Assembly (NCBI RefSeq): GCF_038562635.1
Contig: NZ_JBCFBO010000001.1
Coordinates: 248,001 to 312,000, forward strand
From: Methanobacterium sp.
GTDB lineage: Archaea; Methanobacteriota; Methanobacteria; Methanobacteriales; Methanobacteriaceae
DNA: 64,000 nt
Direction: 5' to 3'
In this document: one piece after another, positions 8,023 through 17,040 of the stretch
Layout: each line of letters starts with the position of its first letter
Position numbering within the stretch: the first letter of the stretch is position 1
Notes under the pieces: model-generated
What the model was told of the DNA's origin: nothing
What the model saw: only the letters and a program-made list of their open reading frames with translations
Database searches by the model: none
Program-made: the position numbers and the translations under genes

Positions 8023-10758
8023 TTATTTTTGCTTTAAATGATGTTTTCTATTACTGTAACGGAGATATCCCTTGAATAGCTCCCCTATAATAAAAAGTAA
8101 TATCGCTGGAATGAAACATATACCCCACTGATACGCATCAAGTGAAACAGTCCCAAAGAGCTCATGGAAAATCCTTGATTCGGTAATGAGGATTGTACCT
8201 AATAAAATCCAGAGATACGCATAAAGGAGTCGGGTATTTGAAAAAGTGGCGCTTTGAAATGATGTATCTTTAGGAAATCGAAGATTTAGAGCAAGAAAGA
8301 TATTCATCAGTGATATTGACACAAGTCCCATAGTTTGACCTATCTGCATGGAACCGTAGGATACTTGCCCTATATGATACACATAGAGCGATGTAACTGC
8401 CATGAATGCCCCTGCAATAAATAATCGAATATACATTCCTTTCGAGATGATTCCTTCATCGTGTTTTCGAGGCTTACGAGTCATAATACCTGGCGATGCC
8501 ATATCAAGCCCAAACATTACTCCAATGGGTGCAACAACGAGCATGTGAACCCATAACACTTGACCTGGTGTAAAAAGTGCCGTACCGGCTATGGCAAATA
8601 TCGAAGAACCCAAAAAAGCCAGTATAAACATAAACATGTTAGCGATCTGTATTCTAAGAAATTTTTGCAGGTTATCATAGATCTTACGCCCTTCTTCGAT
8701 GGCAGTCACTATTGTTTTGAAATTGTCATCAACAAGGATCATCTTGGCAGCTCCTTTAGCTACGTCAGTACCTGTAATGCCCATTGCAATACCTATATCT
8801 GCTGCTTTAATTGATGGAGCATCATTTACACCGTCACCAGTCATTGCCACAATATTACCTTTCTTCTTAAGAGTTTTCACCAGCCTGACCTTATGTTCCG
8901 GCGCGACCCTGGCAAGAACTCCAATCTCGTCGATCTGGTTTTCCGCTTCCCCCTCACTTAGTGCCGCAAATTCTGCACCAGTAATAGTCCTTCCATCAAT
9001 ACCCAGTTCCCTGCCAATTGCCTCAGCTGTAACTGCATGGTCTCCAGTAATCATCCTGACCCGGACGCCAGCCTGTTTTGCCTTTCTAATAGCATCTTTT
9101 GCTTCTGCACGTGGTGGATCCACTTCCCCAATAAGTGCCGTCATCATGAGACCCTGCATGAGGGACATCAACTCACCATTGGGATCAAAAGATGAAGGGT
9201 CAAAATCTTTCTGGGCAAGGGCAAGAACTCTTAATCCTTCACCGGCTATACGTTCGTTTTCATCTTCAACTTTCTTCCTGTCATCTGCACTAAGCTCATG
9301 AGCCGATCCATCAGGCATCCGCCCATATGCAGACAACCCAATGATCACATCAGGAGCCCCCTTAACATATGCTCGGATTACAGGCATACCTTCGCTTGTT
9401 TTCATCTTATGGAAGGTTGCCATGAATTTATATTCTGAATCAAATGGAATGCTTGCAATTCGAGGATTATTCTTCCGGAACTCCCGGACATTCAGGCCTC
9501 CTTTTTCAGCAAGTACATAAAGAGCAGCTTCAGTCGGGTCTCCAACAACTTCTCCATCCTTAATATCAGTGTCGATGCAAAGAGCACATGGAAAAAGGAC
9601 ATAATCAAGGTTCTCTTCTGGTCCCCCTTCAGTTCTCTCTATTTTTCCATCAAAGCTGTATCCTTCCCCAGAGACTGTATAACGGCGTTGTGCTGTTGAA
9701 ATGTCCCGTACAGTCATCTGGTTCATTGTCAGTGTCCCAGTCTTATCTGAATTGATTGCTGAGGTGGATCCCAGCGTTTCTACTGCAGGCAGGTTTTTGA
9801 TGATGGCATTTTTCTTTGCCATCGCCACCATGCCCATGGCCAATATGGTGGTTACGACAGCTGGCAGTGCATCAGGAATAGAACCTATAGCCAGGGATAT
9901 ACCTATATTGAACAGGTTTGTGAAGGATCCTCCCTGGGAAAGCCCAATTGTTAGAATACAAATAAATGCTATCACTGCTATTCCTATAATAAATAAGGTG
10001 ACCCTGTCGATCTGCTGCATGAGGGGAGTTTTTCCTGCTTTATGTTCTTTTAGCATGGTGGCAATATGTCCTACTTCCGAGTTCATGCCTGTCTGGGTAA
10101 CTAAAATCTCACCATGTCCACGGGTCACGTTAGTGTTCATGAAAGCCATGTTAACCCTATCACCAAGTGGAATATCCTTTTTGGTGATCACATCATTGTT
10201 CTTATCAACAGCCATGCTCTCACCGGTAAGTGCAGCCTCTTCCACCTGGAGATTTGCAGCGATCATCACCCTGCCGTCGGCAGGGACACGATCACCAGCA
10301 TCTAAAATCACTATATCTCCAGCTACAATTTTATCGGCATCAATTTGAGTAACGGAACCATCCCGCCGCACTTTAGAAACAACTTTCATCATTTTATTAA
10401 GTTCCGCAACACTCTTAGAAGCTTTGGCTTCCTGACGATACCCCAGATTAGCAATAAAGACTGTTAAAAGAATAAGGAGTATAAAAGTTCTGATTTCACC
10501 AATTAAAAGGCCCACTATAGCTGCAACAACGAGGACTATCTGCATGTAAGCCTTGTACTGCTCTAACCATTTTCTCCATGCAGGTTTTTCTTTTTCCTCT
10601 TCAAGCACGTTTGACCCATAGCTCTTTAAGCGATTAATTGCTTCAGTAGAACTAAGCCCTTCCTCAGGGGAAATTCCCATCTTTTTTGCAGCCTCTTCCT
10701 TGCTTAAAGTGTACCACACTTCTTCAATGCCCGAAGATCGCGGTGATGGATTAGACAT
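8023..10758 (-). CDS. Cation-transporting P-type ATPase, type II-like
   Basis: A 911-residue P-type ATPase. It has the N-terminal cation-ATPase domain (15-75), TGES actuator loop (178-181), phosphorylation site SDKTGTLT with Asp338, KGAPD nucleotide-binding motif (466-470), MITGD (569-573) and TGDGVNDAP hinge (640-648), and ten membrane helices. Overall layout is that of type II (Ca, Na/K, H) pumps. Two ion-site motifs are unusual: M4 reads IPDALPA (294-300) where Ca pumps have PEGLP, and M6 reads WVHMLVVAP where Ca pumps have the NLVTDG type. Most liganding residues of SERCA-like pumps are therefore missing, and the ion cannot be assigned. RBS AGGAG precedes the ATG. Confidence 0.88.
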   Translation of the reverse strand: MSNPSPRSSGIEEVWYTLSKEEAAKKMGISPEEGLSSTEAINRLKSYGSNVLEEEKEKPAWRKWLEQYKAYMQIVLVVAAIVGLLIGEIRTFILLILLTVFIANLGYRQEAKASKSVAELNKMMKVVSKVRRDGSVTQIDADKIVAGDIVILDAGDRVPADGRVMIAANLQVEEAALTGESMAVDKNNDVITKKDIPLGDRVNMAFMNTNVTRGHGEILVTQTGMNSEVGHIATMLKEHKAGKTPLMQQIDRVTLFIIGIAVIAFICILTIGLSQGGSFTNLFNIGISLAIGSIPDALPAVVTTILAMGMVAMAKKNAIIKNLPAVETLGSTSAINSDKTGTLTMNQMTVRDISTAQRRYTVSGEGYSFDGKIERTEGGPEENLDYVLFPCALCIDTDIKDGEVVGDPTEAALYVLAEKGGLNVREFRKNNPRIASIPFDSEYKFMATFHKMKTSEGMPVIRAYVKGAPDVIIGLSAYGRMPDGSAHELSADDRKKVEDENERIAGEGLRVLALAQKDFDPSSFDPNGELMSLMQGLMMTALIGEVDPPRAEAKDAIRKAKQAGVRVRMITGDHAVTAEAIGRELGIDGRTITGAEFAALSEGEAENQIDEIGVLARVAPEHKVRLVKTLKKKGNIVAMTGDGVNDAPSIKAADIGIAMGITGTDVAKGAAKMILVDDNFKTIVTAIEEGRKIYDNLQKFLRIQIANMFMFILAFLGSSIFAIAGTALFTPGQVLWVHMLVVAPIGVMFGLDMASPGIMTRKPRKHDEGIISKGMYIRLFIAGAFMAVTSLYVYHIGQVSYGSMQIGQTMGLVSISLMNIFLALNLRFPKDTSFQSATFSNTRLLYAYLWILLGTILITESRIFHELFGTVSLDAYQWGICFIPAILLFIIGELFKGYLRYSNRKHHLKQK

Positions 10759-11164
10759 ATTTTTGGCTCCTCTAAAATACGTTGGAGGTTGATACTGGAA
10801 TTAATTACTTACTAAATTCATCTCTTTTATACTAAGTAATAATATATAAAGATATATTAATAAAATTTATGAAGATATTAAAAGAATTAAAATTACATGA
10901 TGCCTTATTAATTTAGTATTAAATGATTTTTTTATAAAAAGAGAGAATATACGAATTTTTAAAATGATTAAATTAAGGATATTTAATTTATATAGAAAAA
11001 TAAATTGCCATGATACAAATTTAAAATAAAGAAAATGCAAGTTAAAAATGCCGCTCATTAAAATATATAATGTAAATTCTTAATTTCCATGGCAATTTAA
11101 TTAAATAGAAATATACTCTGATTAAAAGGTAAAGCAGAGGGATCTTTAATGGTTAAAAATAAAT

Positions 11165-11467
11165 TTATTTAATATTTTCACTTATTTTAAACAGTATTTC
11201 TTTAAAGGTTTCTATTTCTTCATCACTAAGACCATTTAACATTTTTTTAGTGATTTCTAAATTTTCTTTATCGATGTCCAATAATAATTTTTTACCTTTA
11301 GGAGTTAATTCAATTAAAAGTTTTCTACGGTCGTTTTCTCCTACTTTCCTGTTTACGAACCCTTTTTCTAACAGCCTATCTATAGTCCTTGTTGGAGTAC
11401 TCAACCAGTGTTTCTTTACATTCTTCCATTTTAAAATTAAAAACAAACTATGAAATCTTTTTAACAA
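11165..11467 (-). pseudogene. Truncated marR copy
   Basis: Positions 11171-11403 are identical, base for base, to 13101-13333, the 3' two thirds of the intact marR gene. Upstream of that an 8-bp deletion (after 11403) breaks the frame and the rest, including the N-terminal helices and the first part of the winged helix, is absent or unrecognisable. A 100-codon frame remains open, but its first 20 or so residues are not MarR-like. A functional DNA-binding protein is unlikely. Confidence 0.85.
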
Positions 11468-11728
11468 TTATATCCATTTTTCTTAGAAAATATCAATAAA
11501 TAATCAGTTGAATCGAATTTTAAAGCTAACCTAACCAACATTAATTCCAAAATTTAGCAAAAATATACTTAATGTAAGATTTAATGTCCACTGATTATTC
11601 TAACAATTGGAAGAACTTTAGTCTTTTCCACATCTAGAACAAAGACGAACTTGACTTAAAAAATAGTATTTAAAAATGTTTATAAATTATCCCATCATAA
11701 TTGTACCACTAACAAAAGTTAAATATTA

Positions 11729-12442
11729 CTACATATGTGGTTCACTTTTAGATTCGAGTATAACTTCCCAGTTATAATATCCAAATATAGGAATACTTAT
11801 TTTTCTAAGATAAGCTAAAAAAGAATTTTGAAAAACATTTCTTTTAGAACCCATTTTACGAAGAATAAAATCAATTATCGACATTTTAATTAATGATTTG
11901 TTGTTATATACTATTTTAAAACCATTATTCTGGATAATATCTAATAGTTGACTGTCTTTCGTATATTCTCGTACATGTGTTGGATCTAAAGTCCATTTGC
12001 CATTACATCTATAAAAATACCATGCATATCTTTTTTTGAAAACTGTTGAAAGGTAAACAATTCCATTGCTATTTAATATTCTCCTAATTTCTTTAATCAT
12101 TGCTTCATCATCTTCAACATGCTCTATAACTTGAGTAGTCGTAACAAAATCGATACTACCATCCTTAATATCTTTAAGGTTACAGGTATCTGAGATATAA
12201 CAAATAAAATCTTCATTTATTTTTTTGACTTTATCAATTCGTAATTGGGACAAATCAACAGCATACACATTTTTTCCATCAAAAAACCCTTTGTTATTAA
12301 GGGCATATAATAATGAACCATCACCACAGCCTAAATCTATATATGAATCCCATTTTATATTTTTAACAAATTTTAAAAGTATAGATGGTATTACTTCACT
12401 ATAAAATTGTGTACTATTTTTTGAATATTTCTCAAAGTCCAT
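11729..12442 (-). CDS. Class I SAM-dependent methyltransferase
   Basis: A 237-residue methyltransferase of the Methyltransf_11/23 type. Motif I is DLGCGDGSLLYAL (residues 37-49), the acidic residue after strand 2 is in VYAVDLSQ, and motif IV/post-motif is TTTQVIEHVEDDE with LNSNGIVYLS as the later strand. The C-terminal 90 residues are basic, aromatic and lacking clear homology; they probably bind substrate. Such enzymes often act on sugars, lipids or natural products; no substrate can be assigned here. It sits alone between the intact and broken marR copies, in AT-rich DNA, next to a gene remnant, which suggests recent arrival by transfer or local rearrangement. Confidence 0.85.
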   Translation of the reverse strand: MDFEKYSKNSTQFYSEVIPSILLKFVKNIKWDSYIDLGCGDGSLLYALNNKGFFDGKNVYAVDLSQLRIDKVKKINEDFICYISDTCNLKDIKDGSIDFVTTTQVIEHVEDDEAMIKEIRRILNSNGIVYLSTVFKKRYAWYFYRCNGKWTLDPTHVREYTKDSQLLDIIQNNGFKIVYNNKSLIKMSIIDFILRKMGSKRNVFQNSFLAYLRKISIPIFGYYNWEVILESKSEPHM

Positions 12443-12475
12443 TTTTTAAATCCCCTAATGAAATTAAGCGTTTAT

Positions 12476-12613
12476 TTAATTCACCATAGAAACTAAATAT
12501 CCTGTAGCATTTAATATTTCCTCTAAAAAATCAAGATCATCGAATTTAAAATCTAAACGAATCCACCAATAATTTTTGAGGGCATGCCATCCTCTATTAT
12601 CATTCCATATAAT
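12476..12613 (-). pseudogene. C-terminal gene remnant of about 45 codons
   Basis: On the minus strand a frame without an ATG runs from an in-frame stop at 12614-12616 to a stop at 12476-12478. It has coding-like composition, with segments such as GWHALKNYWWIRLDFKF and DDLDFLEEILNATGYL, but no start or RBS. It is read as the tail of a lost gene upstream of the methyltransferase. I do not recognise the family. Confidence 0.4.
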
Positions 12614-13094
12614 TCACATATTTCAATATTTAAAATTTTATTTGTTAATTATATGTTTATTGTTAATACTATTGGATATTATTATATATAAATTTTGATA
12701 AATTGTTTGCTTTTTAAAATAAGTAAACTTGAAATAATGACTTTAAAATGTAAAATTTCGTTCTATTAAATAGATATTTACATTGATTAAAAAATATGAT
12801 TGTGTAATCTCCCCCATATTTAAAAATTATACTACAAAACAGAAACATTAGTATATTTTTAAATACACTGAAGAAGTAGAAATAAATAAAATAGGAATAG
12901 ATTAAATATAAATCATTACGTTTTTTTAAATAATTTTTAATTTTAATTCTTTATTTATTCAGTTTTTCTATTCAGTAAAAATAAAGACTATACGTTGCAA
13001 TCATCCATTTTAATAAATTCTCGCGTATTAATCAATCAGTAGTCCGTTTAATCAGGACACTTTATTTAAACTTAATATAAACAGGATATGTTTT

Positions 13095-13526
13095 TTATTC
13101 AATATTTTCACTTATTTTAAACAGTATTTCTTTAAAGGTTTCTATTTCTTCATCACTAAGACCATTTAACATTTTTTTAGTGATTTCTAAATTTTCTTTA
13201 TCGATGTCCAATAATAATTTTTTACCTTTAGGAGTTAATTCAATTAAAAGTTTTCTACGGTCGTTTTCTCCTACTTTCCTGTTTACGAACCCTTTTTCTA
13301 ACAGCCTATCTATAGTCCTTGTTGGAGTACTCACTGCAACACCCAGTGTTTCGGCAATTTGTTTCATAGTTTTAGGCTCATCAGGCCCTATTGCATAAAT
13401 TGCACTTGCCTCAGCTATAGTTAAATTCTTATAAATTTTTAACAATGTTTCTTGACTTGCTTTACTCAATTTATTGTTTATTACATCAAAAAGAGCTGTA
13501 ACTACCCTTATATCATCATCATTCAT
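13095..13526 (-). CDS. MarR-family transcriptional regulator
   Basis: A 143-residue winged-helix repressor of the MarR family. The N-terminal dimerisation helices (1-45) lead into the winged helix: TIAEASAIYAI, MKQIAETLGVAVSTPTRTIDRL (recognition helix about residues 67-82), the wing GFVNRKVGENDRRKLLIELTPKG (DRR motif), and a C-terminal dimer helix. Ligand unknown. The next gene upstream runs divergently (13989, hydrolase plus CPBP protease), so it may control that operon as well as itself. Its 3' two thirds are duplicated perfectly at 11171-11403. A promoter with an inverted repeat lies directly upstream. Confidence 0.9.
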   Translation of the reverse strand: MNDDDIRVVTALFDVINNKLSKASQETLLKIYKNLTIAEASAIYAIGPDEPKTMKQIAETLGVAVSTPTRTIDRLLEKGFVNRKVGENDRRKLLIELTPKGKKLLLDIDKENLEITKKMLNGLSDEEIETFKEILFKISENIE

Positions 13527-13557
13527 AGTTGATTTTCTATCATTTTCTTGATATAAA

Positions 13558-13602
13558 TATTCCGATAGCTATATATTCCGACAAGTATATATTATAGTTA
13601 TC
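13558..13602 (-). promoter_or_regulatory. marR promoter with candidate operator
   Basis: An inverted repeat with arms GATAGCTATA (13564-13573) and TATAGTTATC (13593-13602), one mismatch, brackets an AT-rich TATA-like segment. A direct repeat TATTCCGA (13558-13565, 13574-13581) overlaps it. MarR proteins commonly bind such palindromes in their own promoter; assignment is by position only. Confidence 0.4.
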
Positions 13603-13654
13603 AAATATTATGTGTTACAGATAGTTTGATATGCGTAATATTGAGGGGTTGAAG

Positions 13655-13975
13655 AAAATCTCTTCGAGATTTTAGAAAATACTATGTATTTTCTAACCGG
13701 AGGAAACTAAGTTTCCCCGGCCCCGAAAACGGAGTTTTCGAGGGCTCCCAAAAAATTCATAGAATTTTTTGAGGATTTTCTGAACACTCGAAAATTTTTA
13801 TAAAAATTTTCGGTGCTCACAAAACTTTCAGTTTTGTGGCAGTAAAAATTCTGTGAATTTTTACATGCCCCGAAATTCTATGAATTTTAGAAAAATGCCT
13901 TGCATTTTTCTAACTCCCAAAAATCGAAATTCATCGATTTTTGAGGATTTCGAGGGCCCAAAAATCAGAGATTTT
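13655..13975. repeat. Triloop hairpin array A (about 12 units)
   Basis: A run of short perfect palindromes separated by 0-8 nt. Examples as arm/loop: AAAATCTC/TTC at 13655, TAGAAAATAC/TAT at 13673, CGAAAAC/GGA, CAAAAAATTC/ATA, CACAAAACT/TTC, GTAAAAATTC/TGT, AGAAAAATGC/CTT, AAAAATC/AGA. Loops are nearly always 3 nt; stems differ from each other. A larger hairpin GCCCCGAAAT/ATTTCGAGGGC (13867-13957) encloses others. The last stem ends about where the RBS AGAGGTT of the gene at 13989 begins, so the array lies in the presumed 5' leader of that gene. Confidence 0.9.
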
Positions 13976-13988
13976 TAGAGGTTAAATT

Positions 13989-15254
13989 ATGAATTCATTT
14001 GAAGATTTAAAAGAAACAGCACAAAATTTCATTGGCCTGCTGCTTGCAGGTGATTTTACATCTGCCGCCAGTAAATTCGATGACCAGATGAAAATTGCCT
14101 TAAATGAGGCCAAATTACAAGAAATATGGATAAATGCAATAGGGGAAGCAGGAGCTCTACTGCAGATAAATACGCCGAAGACAGTCGAAGTAGAAAGTTA
14201 CAGGATTGTTACTATTCCATGCAGTTTTCAAAGATCTATAATTGATGTACAGATGGCTTTTAACAAAGAGGGTCAGATCAGCGGGTTAAACTTTATTCCA
14301 ACAAGTATGGAATATCATGCACCTGACTATGTTGAAAAATCTACGTTTCATGAGGTTGATGTGACTATTGGTGAAGGTAAATGGGCACTGCCTGGAACTT
14401 TAACAGTACCTGACAGTTCTGGACCTTTTCCCGGCTTAGTACTGGTACATGGTTCCGGTCCAAATGATAGAGACGAAACAATTGGCCCCAACAAAATATT
14501 TAAAGACATTGCATGGGGTTTAGCTTCAGAAGGCATTGCGGTGCTTCGATATGATAAAAGAACTTTCGTACACGCCAAAAAGTTAACACCTGATCTGGTG
14601 GATGAAATGACTGCTAAAGAAGAAGTAATAGACGATGCAATGCTTGCCGCCAATCTAATGCGCAAAACAGAAGGCATAAACCCTAAACGTGTGTTCTTAC
14701 TTGGGCACAGCCTGGGGGCCACACTAGCTCCACGTATAAGTCAACAGGATGATGAATTAGCTGGGATAATAATCATGGCAGGCATGACTCGTTCAATAGA
14801 AGAAGCAATTTTAGACCAGTTTACTTACCTGTATAGTTTAGATGGTAATATAACCGAACAGCAAAAGGCTGAACTTGATGATTTAAAAGAAAAAGTGGAC
14901 AAATTGAAGGACCCGGAATTTATAGAAAACATTTCAAGACAGGACTTACCTTTAGCAATGCCTGTTGCTTACTGGAAAGATTTACACAACTATGACCCAG
15001 TAAATACTGTTAAAAATTTAAATACGTCAATTTTAGTTCTTCAAGGCGGGCGCGATTACCAGGTACTTGAATCTAAAGATTTTAAAGGGTGGAAAGATGT
15101 CCTTAATAACAAGGAGAATGCTGCTTTAAAAGTATTCCCAGAGTTAAACCATTTGTTCATAGCTGGTGAGGGCAAATCAAGTCCCCAGGAGTACATGGTT
15201 GAAGGTCATGTCGAAAAAGAGGTAATAGATTCCATTGCGGAGTGGATAAAATAA
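13989..15254 (+). CDS. Alpha/beta hydrolase with N-terminal DUF3887-like domain
   Basis: A 421-residue protein. Residues 1-110 resemble the DUF3887 domain (a cystatin-like fold placed before hydrolases); residues 120-421 are an alpha/beta hydrolase of the dienelactone hydrolase/BAAT type. Catalytic triad candidates: Ser241 in GHSLG, Asp356 in GGRDYQ, His388 in LNHLF; oxyanion region VLVHGSGPNDRDE (152-164). No signal peptide, so cytoplasmic. Probably an esterase or acyltransferase on small substrates. It is followed after 54 bp by a CPBP membrane protease, likely co-transcribed. The 5' leader consists of hairpin array A, whose last stem abuts the RBS. Confidence 0.85.
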   Translation: MNSFEDLKETAQNFIGLLLAGDFTSAASKFDDQMKIALNEAKLQEIWINAIGEAGALLQINTPKTVEVESYRIVTIPCSFQRSIIDVQMAFNKEGQISGLNFIPTSMEYHAPDYVEKSTFHEVDVTIGEGKWALPGTLTVPDSSGPFPGLVLVHGSGPNDRDETIGPNKIFKDIAWGLASEGIAVLRYDKRTFVHAKKLTPDLVDEMTAKEEVIDDAMLAANLMRKTEGINPKRVFLLGHSLGATLAPRISQQDDELAGIIIMAGMTRSIEEAILDQFTYLYSLDGNITEQQKAELDDLKEKVDKLKDPEFIENISRQDLPLAMPVAYWKDLHNYDPVNTVKNLNTSILVLQGGRDYQVLESKDFKGWKDVLNNKENAALKVFPELNHLFIAGEGKSSPQEYMVEGHVEKEVIDSIAEWIK

Positions 15255-15308
15255 GCTGCCTCGAAAACAATTACTTTCTGGGCAGTTCTACAAATTTATG
15301 GTGAAAAT

Positions 15309-16079
15309 ATGAAAACCAACTGGAAATTGTTTATAATTTTACTAATTGCAAGTATATTTGGGACAATAGCTGTATTTCCCTACACGTTGACATTAGAGGG
15401 AAGTGTACTCCAGAACTTACAGGTACCTTTATACGCGTTCTTAACCGGTCAAATCATACAGACTACAATTATGTTTGCTGTTGTTATTCTTATTGGTCTT
15501 TTCCTCGCTAAGAAGGTCGGACTTGGCCTTCCAATTCTAGAAGGTTGGCTTGAAGGTAGAAAAGTGAAAGGTTACCTGAAATCAATACTTGGAATATCTA
15601 TTGGGCTTGGAATACTGGCAGGGTTTCTGATAATCGGGCTCGACTATTTGTTTTCCTTTGCAGGCGCAACAATTAATGTGGCTCAAGCTTCAATTAACCC
15701 TCCCGTATGGCAGGGGTTCCTGGCATCATTTTACGGCGGAATAAATGAAGAAATCCTGTTAAGATTGTTCTTAATGACCCTTCTTGTATGGATATTCTTT
15801 AAAATTAAGAAAACAAGCGACGGAAAACCAACAAAAACAGGAATGTGGCTGGCCATTATTTTAGCTGCAGTTTTCTTCGGTATTGGCCACCTACCTGCCG
15901 TAATGACTATAACGGCACTTACACCCCTGGTGGTTGTACGCACTATCATTTTAAACGCTGCAGGTGGAATTATATTTGGATGGCTTTACTGGAAGAAAGG
16001 GCTTGAATCTGCTATGATATCTCACTTTTCAGCAGATATCGTGCTGCACGTAATCGTGCCTTTCTTGGTGTTGATGTAA
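15309..16079 (+). CDS. CPBP-family intramembrane metalloprotease
   Basis: A 256-residue polytopic protein with about seven helices and the three conserved motifs of the CPBP/Abi (CAAX-protease-related) family: EEILLR with Glu147, Glu148 and Arg152, FFGIGHL with His194, and SHFSAD with His239. These residues form the metal site of the Rce1-like glutamic/metallo intramembrane proteases. In prokaryotes such proteins serve in bacteriocin self-immunity or processing, but many are uncharacterised. It is second in an operon with the alpha/beta hydrolase at 13989. No prenyltransferase or peptide partner is visible nearby. Confidence 0.88.
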   Translation: MKTNWKLFIILLIASIFGTIAVFPYTLTLEGSVLQNLQVPLYAFLTGQIIQTTIMFAVVILIGLFLAKKVGLGLPILEGWLEGRKVKGYLKSILGISIGLGILAGFLIIGLDYLFSFAGATINVAQASINPPVWQGFLASFYGGINEEILLRLFLMTLLVWIFFKIKKTSDGKPTKTGMWLAIILAAVFFGIGHLPAVMTITALTPLVVVRTIILNAAGGIIFGWLYWKKGLESAMISHFSADIVLHVIVPFLVLM

Positions 16080-16094
16080 GATATTAAATCCCCC

Positions 16095-16130
16095 TTTTTT
16101 TAAATTTTTTTTATATTTTTTCTTTTATTT
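16095..16130 (+). terminator. Oligo-T terminator after the hydrolase-CPBP operon
   Basis: Fifteen bases after the stop codon several long T runs (7, 8, 6) follow a short C run on the coding strand, typical of archaeal oligo-T terminators. Confidence 0.55.
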
Positions 16131-16217
16131 CTAATTGAACTTCCCCACCCATAAGAACTAATTCCATAATTTTTTTAAGGGTCCAAATTTAAAATTAGAT
16201 ACGCTGGACTTTTCCAC

Positions 16218-16331
16218 AGTACTTATTCTGCACCTGGAATAAATTTAAAATAATTTTATTTGAATTCATTCCGGTACTTGTTTGCACCTGGAATTAATTC
16301 TAAAATTCTTACAAGGGGTTATAGTACTGCA
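16218..16331. repeat. Y element, block a (two tandem copies)
   Basis: A unit containing TACTTGTTTGCACCTGGAAT and ending in AAGGGGTTATAGTACT (16272-16331) matches 25701-25752 almost completely. A diverged tandem copy of its first half (AGTACTTATTCTGCACCTGG) starts at 16218. No coding frame. The partner block b is at 16857-16926, on the other side of the gene at 16457. Confidence 0.65.
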
Positions 16332-16456
16332 ATTTTAAAACACAACCAATTCAATTTACTAAAATGAAAAGGCCTTGAATTTCTTTAAAAACTAAAATTA
16401 TTTATGATATGCTTAGAAAGTGATATAAAAAGATATTAATTGGGAGGGCAATTAGA

Positions 16457-16789
16457 TTGGTAAGAGTCAGAGATAATGGGCTGCTCGCATTAGGGCTTTT
16501 ATTTGTATTTCCTACAGTTTATCTTATAGTTTCAAGTTATTCTATATCATTTGTTAATTTCTATTTTCTTTTAACCGGGTTATTTCTAATTTTTAACAGT
16601 GTTTTAGAGCATAAAACAGCATCATTATCCATAATATTTAGTTTCATATTGTTACTAGCTGTTTTTATCGCCATAATGAATCTAAATATTTACCCCTGGT
16701 CTAAAGAAAGTTTAATTAGCATTATAACTGGAGTAACATTCTTAATACGTGGAATAATTATATATTTAGGTTATTTATCCGAAAAATAA
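16457..16789 (+). CDS. Four-helix membrane protein, TTG start
   Basis: A 110-residue hydrophobic protein with helices at about residues 9-27, 30-46, 52-74 and 83-103. The start is a TTG at 16457, chosen because GGGAGG lies 9-14 bases before it and no ATG gives a better fit. No motif recognised. The gene lies between two blocks (a and b) of the repeated Y element, which occur next to each other elsewhere in the window; this arrangement is worth noting but its meaning is unknown. Confidence 0.6.
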   Translation: MVRVRDNGLLALGLLFVFPTVYLIVSSYSISFVNFYFLLTGLFLIFNSVLEHKTASLSIIFSFILLLAVFIAIMNLNIYPWSKESLISIITGVTFLIRGIIIYLGYLSEK

Positions 16790-16856
16790 GTTATTTCTCT
16801 AAAATAAAGGCAAATTTCTCTAATAATATCCAATGCATTAAATAGAGGTGCTGTAC

Positions 16857-16926
16857 CACCCTTCCGTTTTATTATTAAATTTTATACAATTCATATTTTT
16901 AGTACTGCAAAAATAGGACTATACTG
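16857..16926. repeat. Y element, block b
   Basis: Shares CCTTC, TATTATTAAAT, TCATATTTT, GTACT and AAAATAGGACTATA, in order, with 25602-25670. In the other copy blocks b and a are adjacent. Contains the complementary-looking words AGTACT and GGACTATA that echo the end of block a. Confidence 0.55.
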
Positions 16927-17040
16927 GGCTGCTTTTTATTTTTTTTCAAAAATAGGGGAAAATAGTAAATTATTCCCAACAAGTATTATATATAATTAAA
17001 ATAAAATGTAATCTAACTAATTTGAACAGGATATGAAACC

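Noticed and set aside
8699..9301. Long plus-strand frames opposite the P-type ATPase (8699-9301, 9701-10348)
   Set aside because: Shadow frames of a long conserved gene; no RBS and Ser/Pro/Ala-biased composition typical of antisense frames.
11165..11467. A second functional MarR regulator
   Set aside because: The first part of the DNA-binding domain is missing and the frame is changed by an 8-bp deletion.
11171..13333. Insertion sequence or transposon between the marR copies
   Set aside because: No transposase, no terminal inverted repeats; the only repeat is the marR segment itself.
16857..17000. Y and Z elements as tRNA or tRNA remnants
   Set aside because: No T-loop GGTTC-A-TC signal, no 7-bp acceptor stem, no anticodon arm could be folded.
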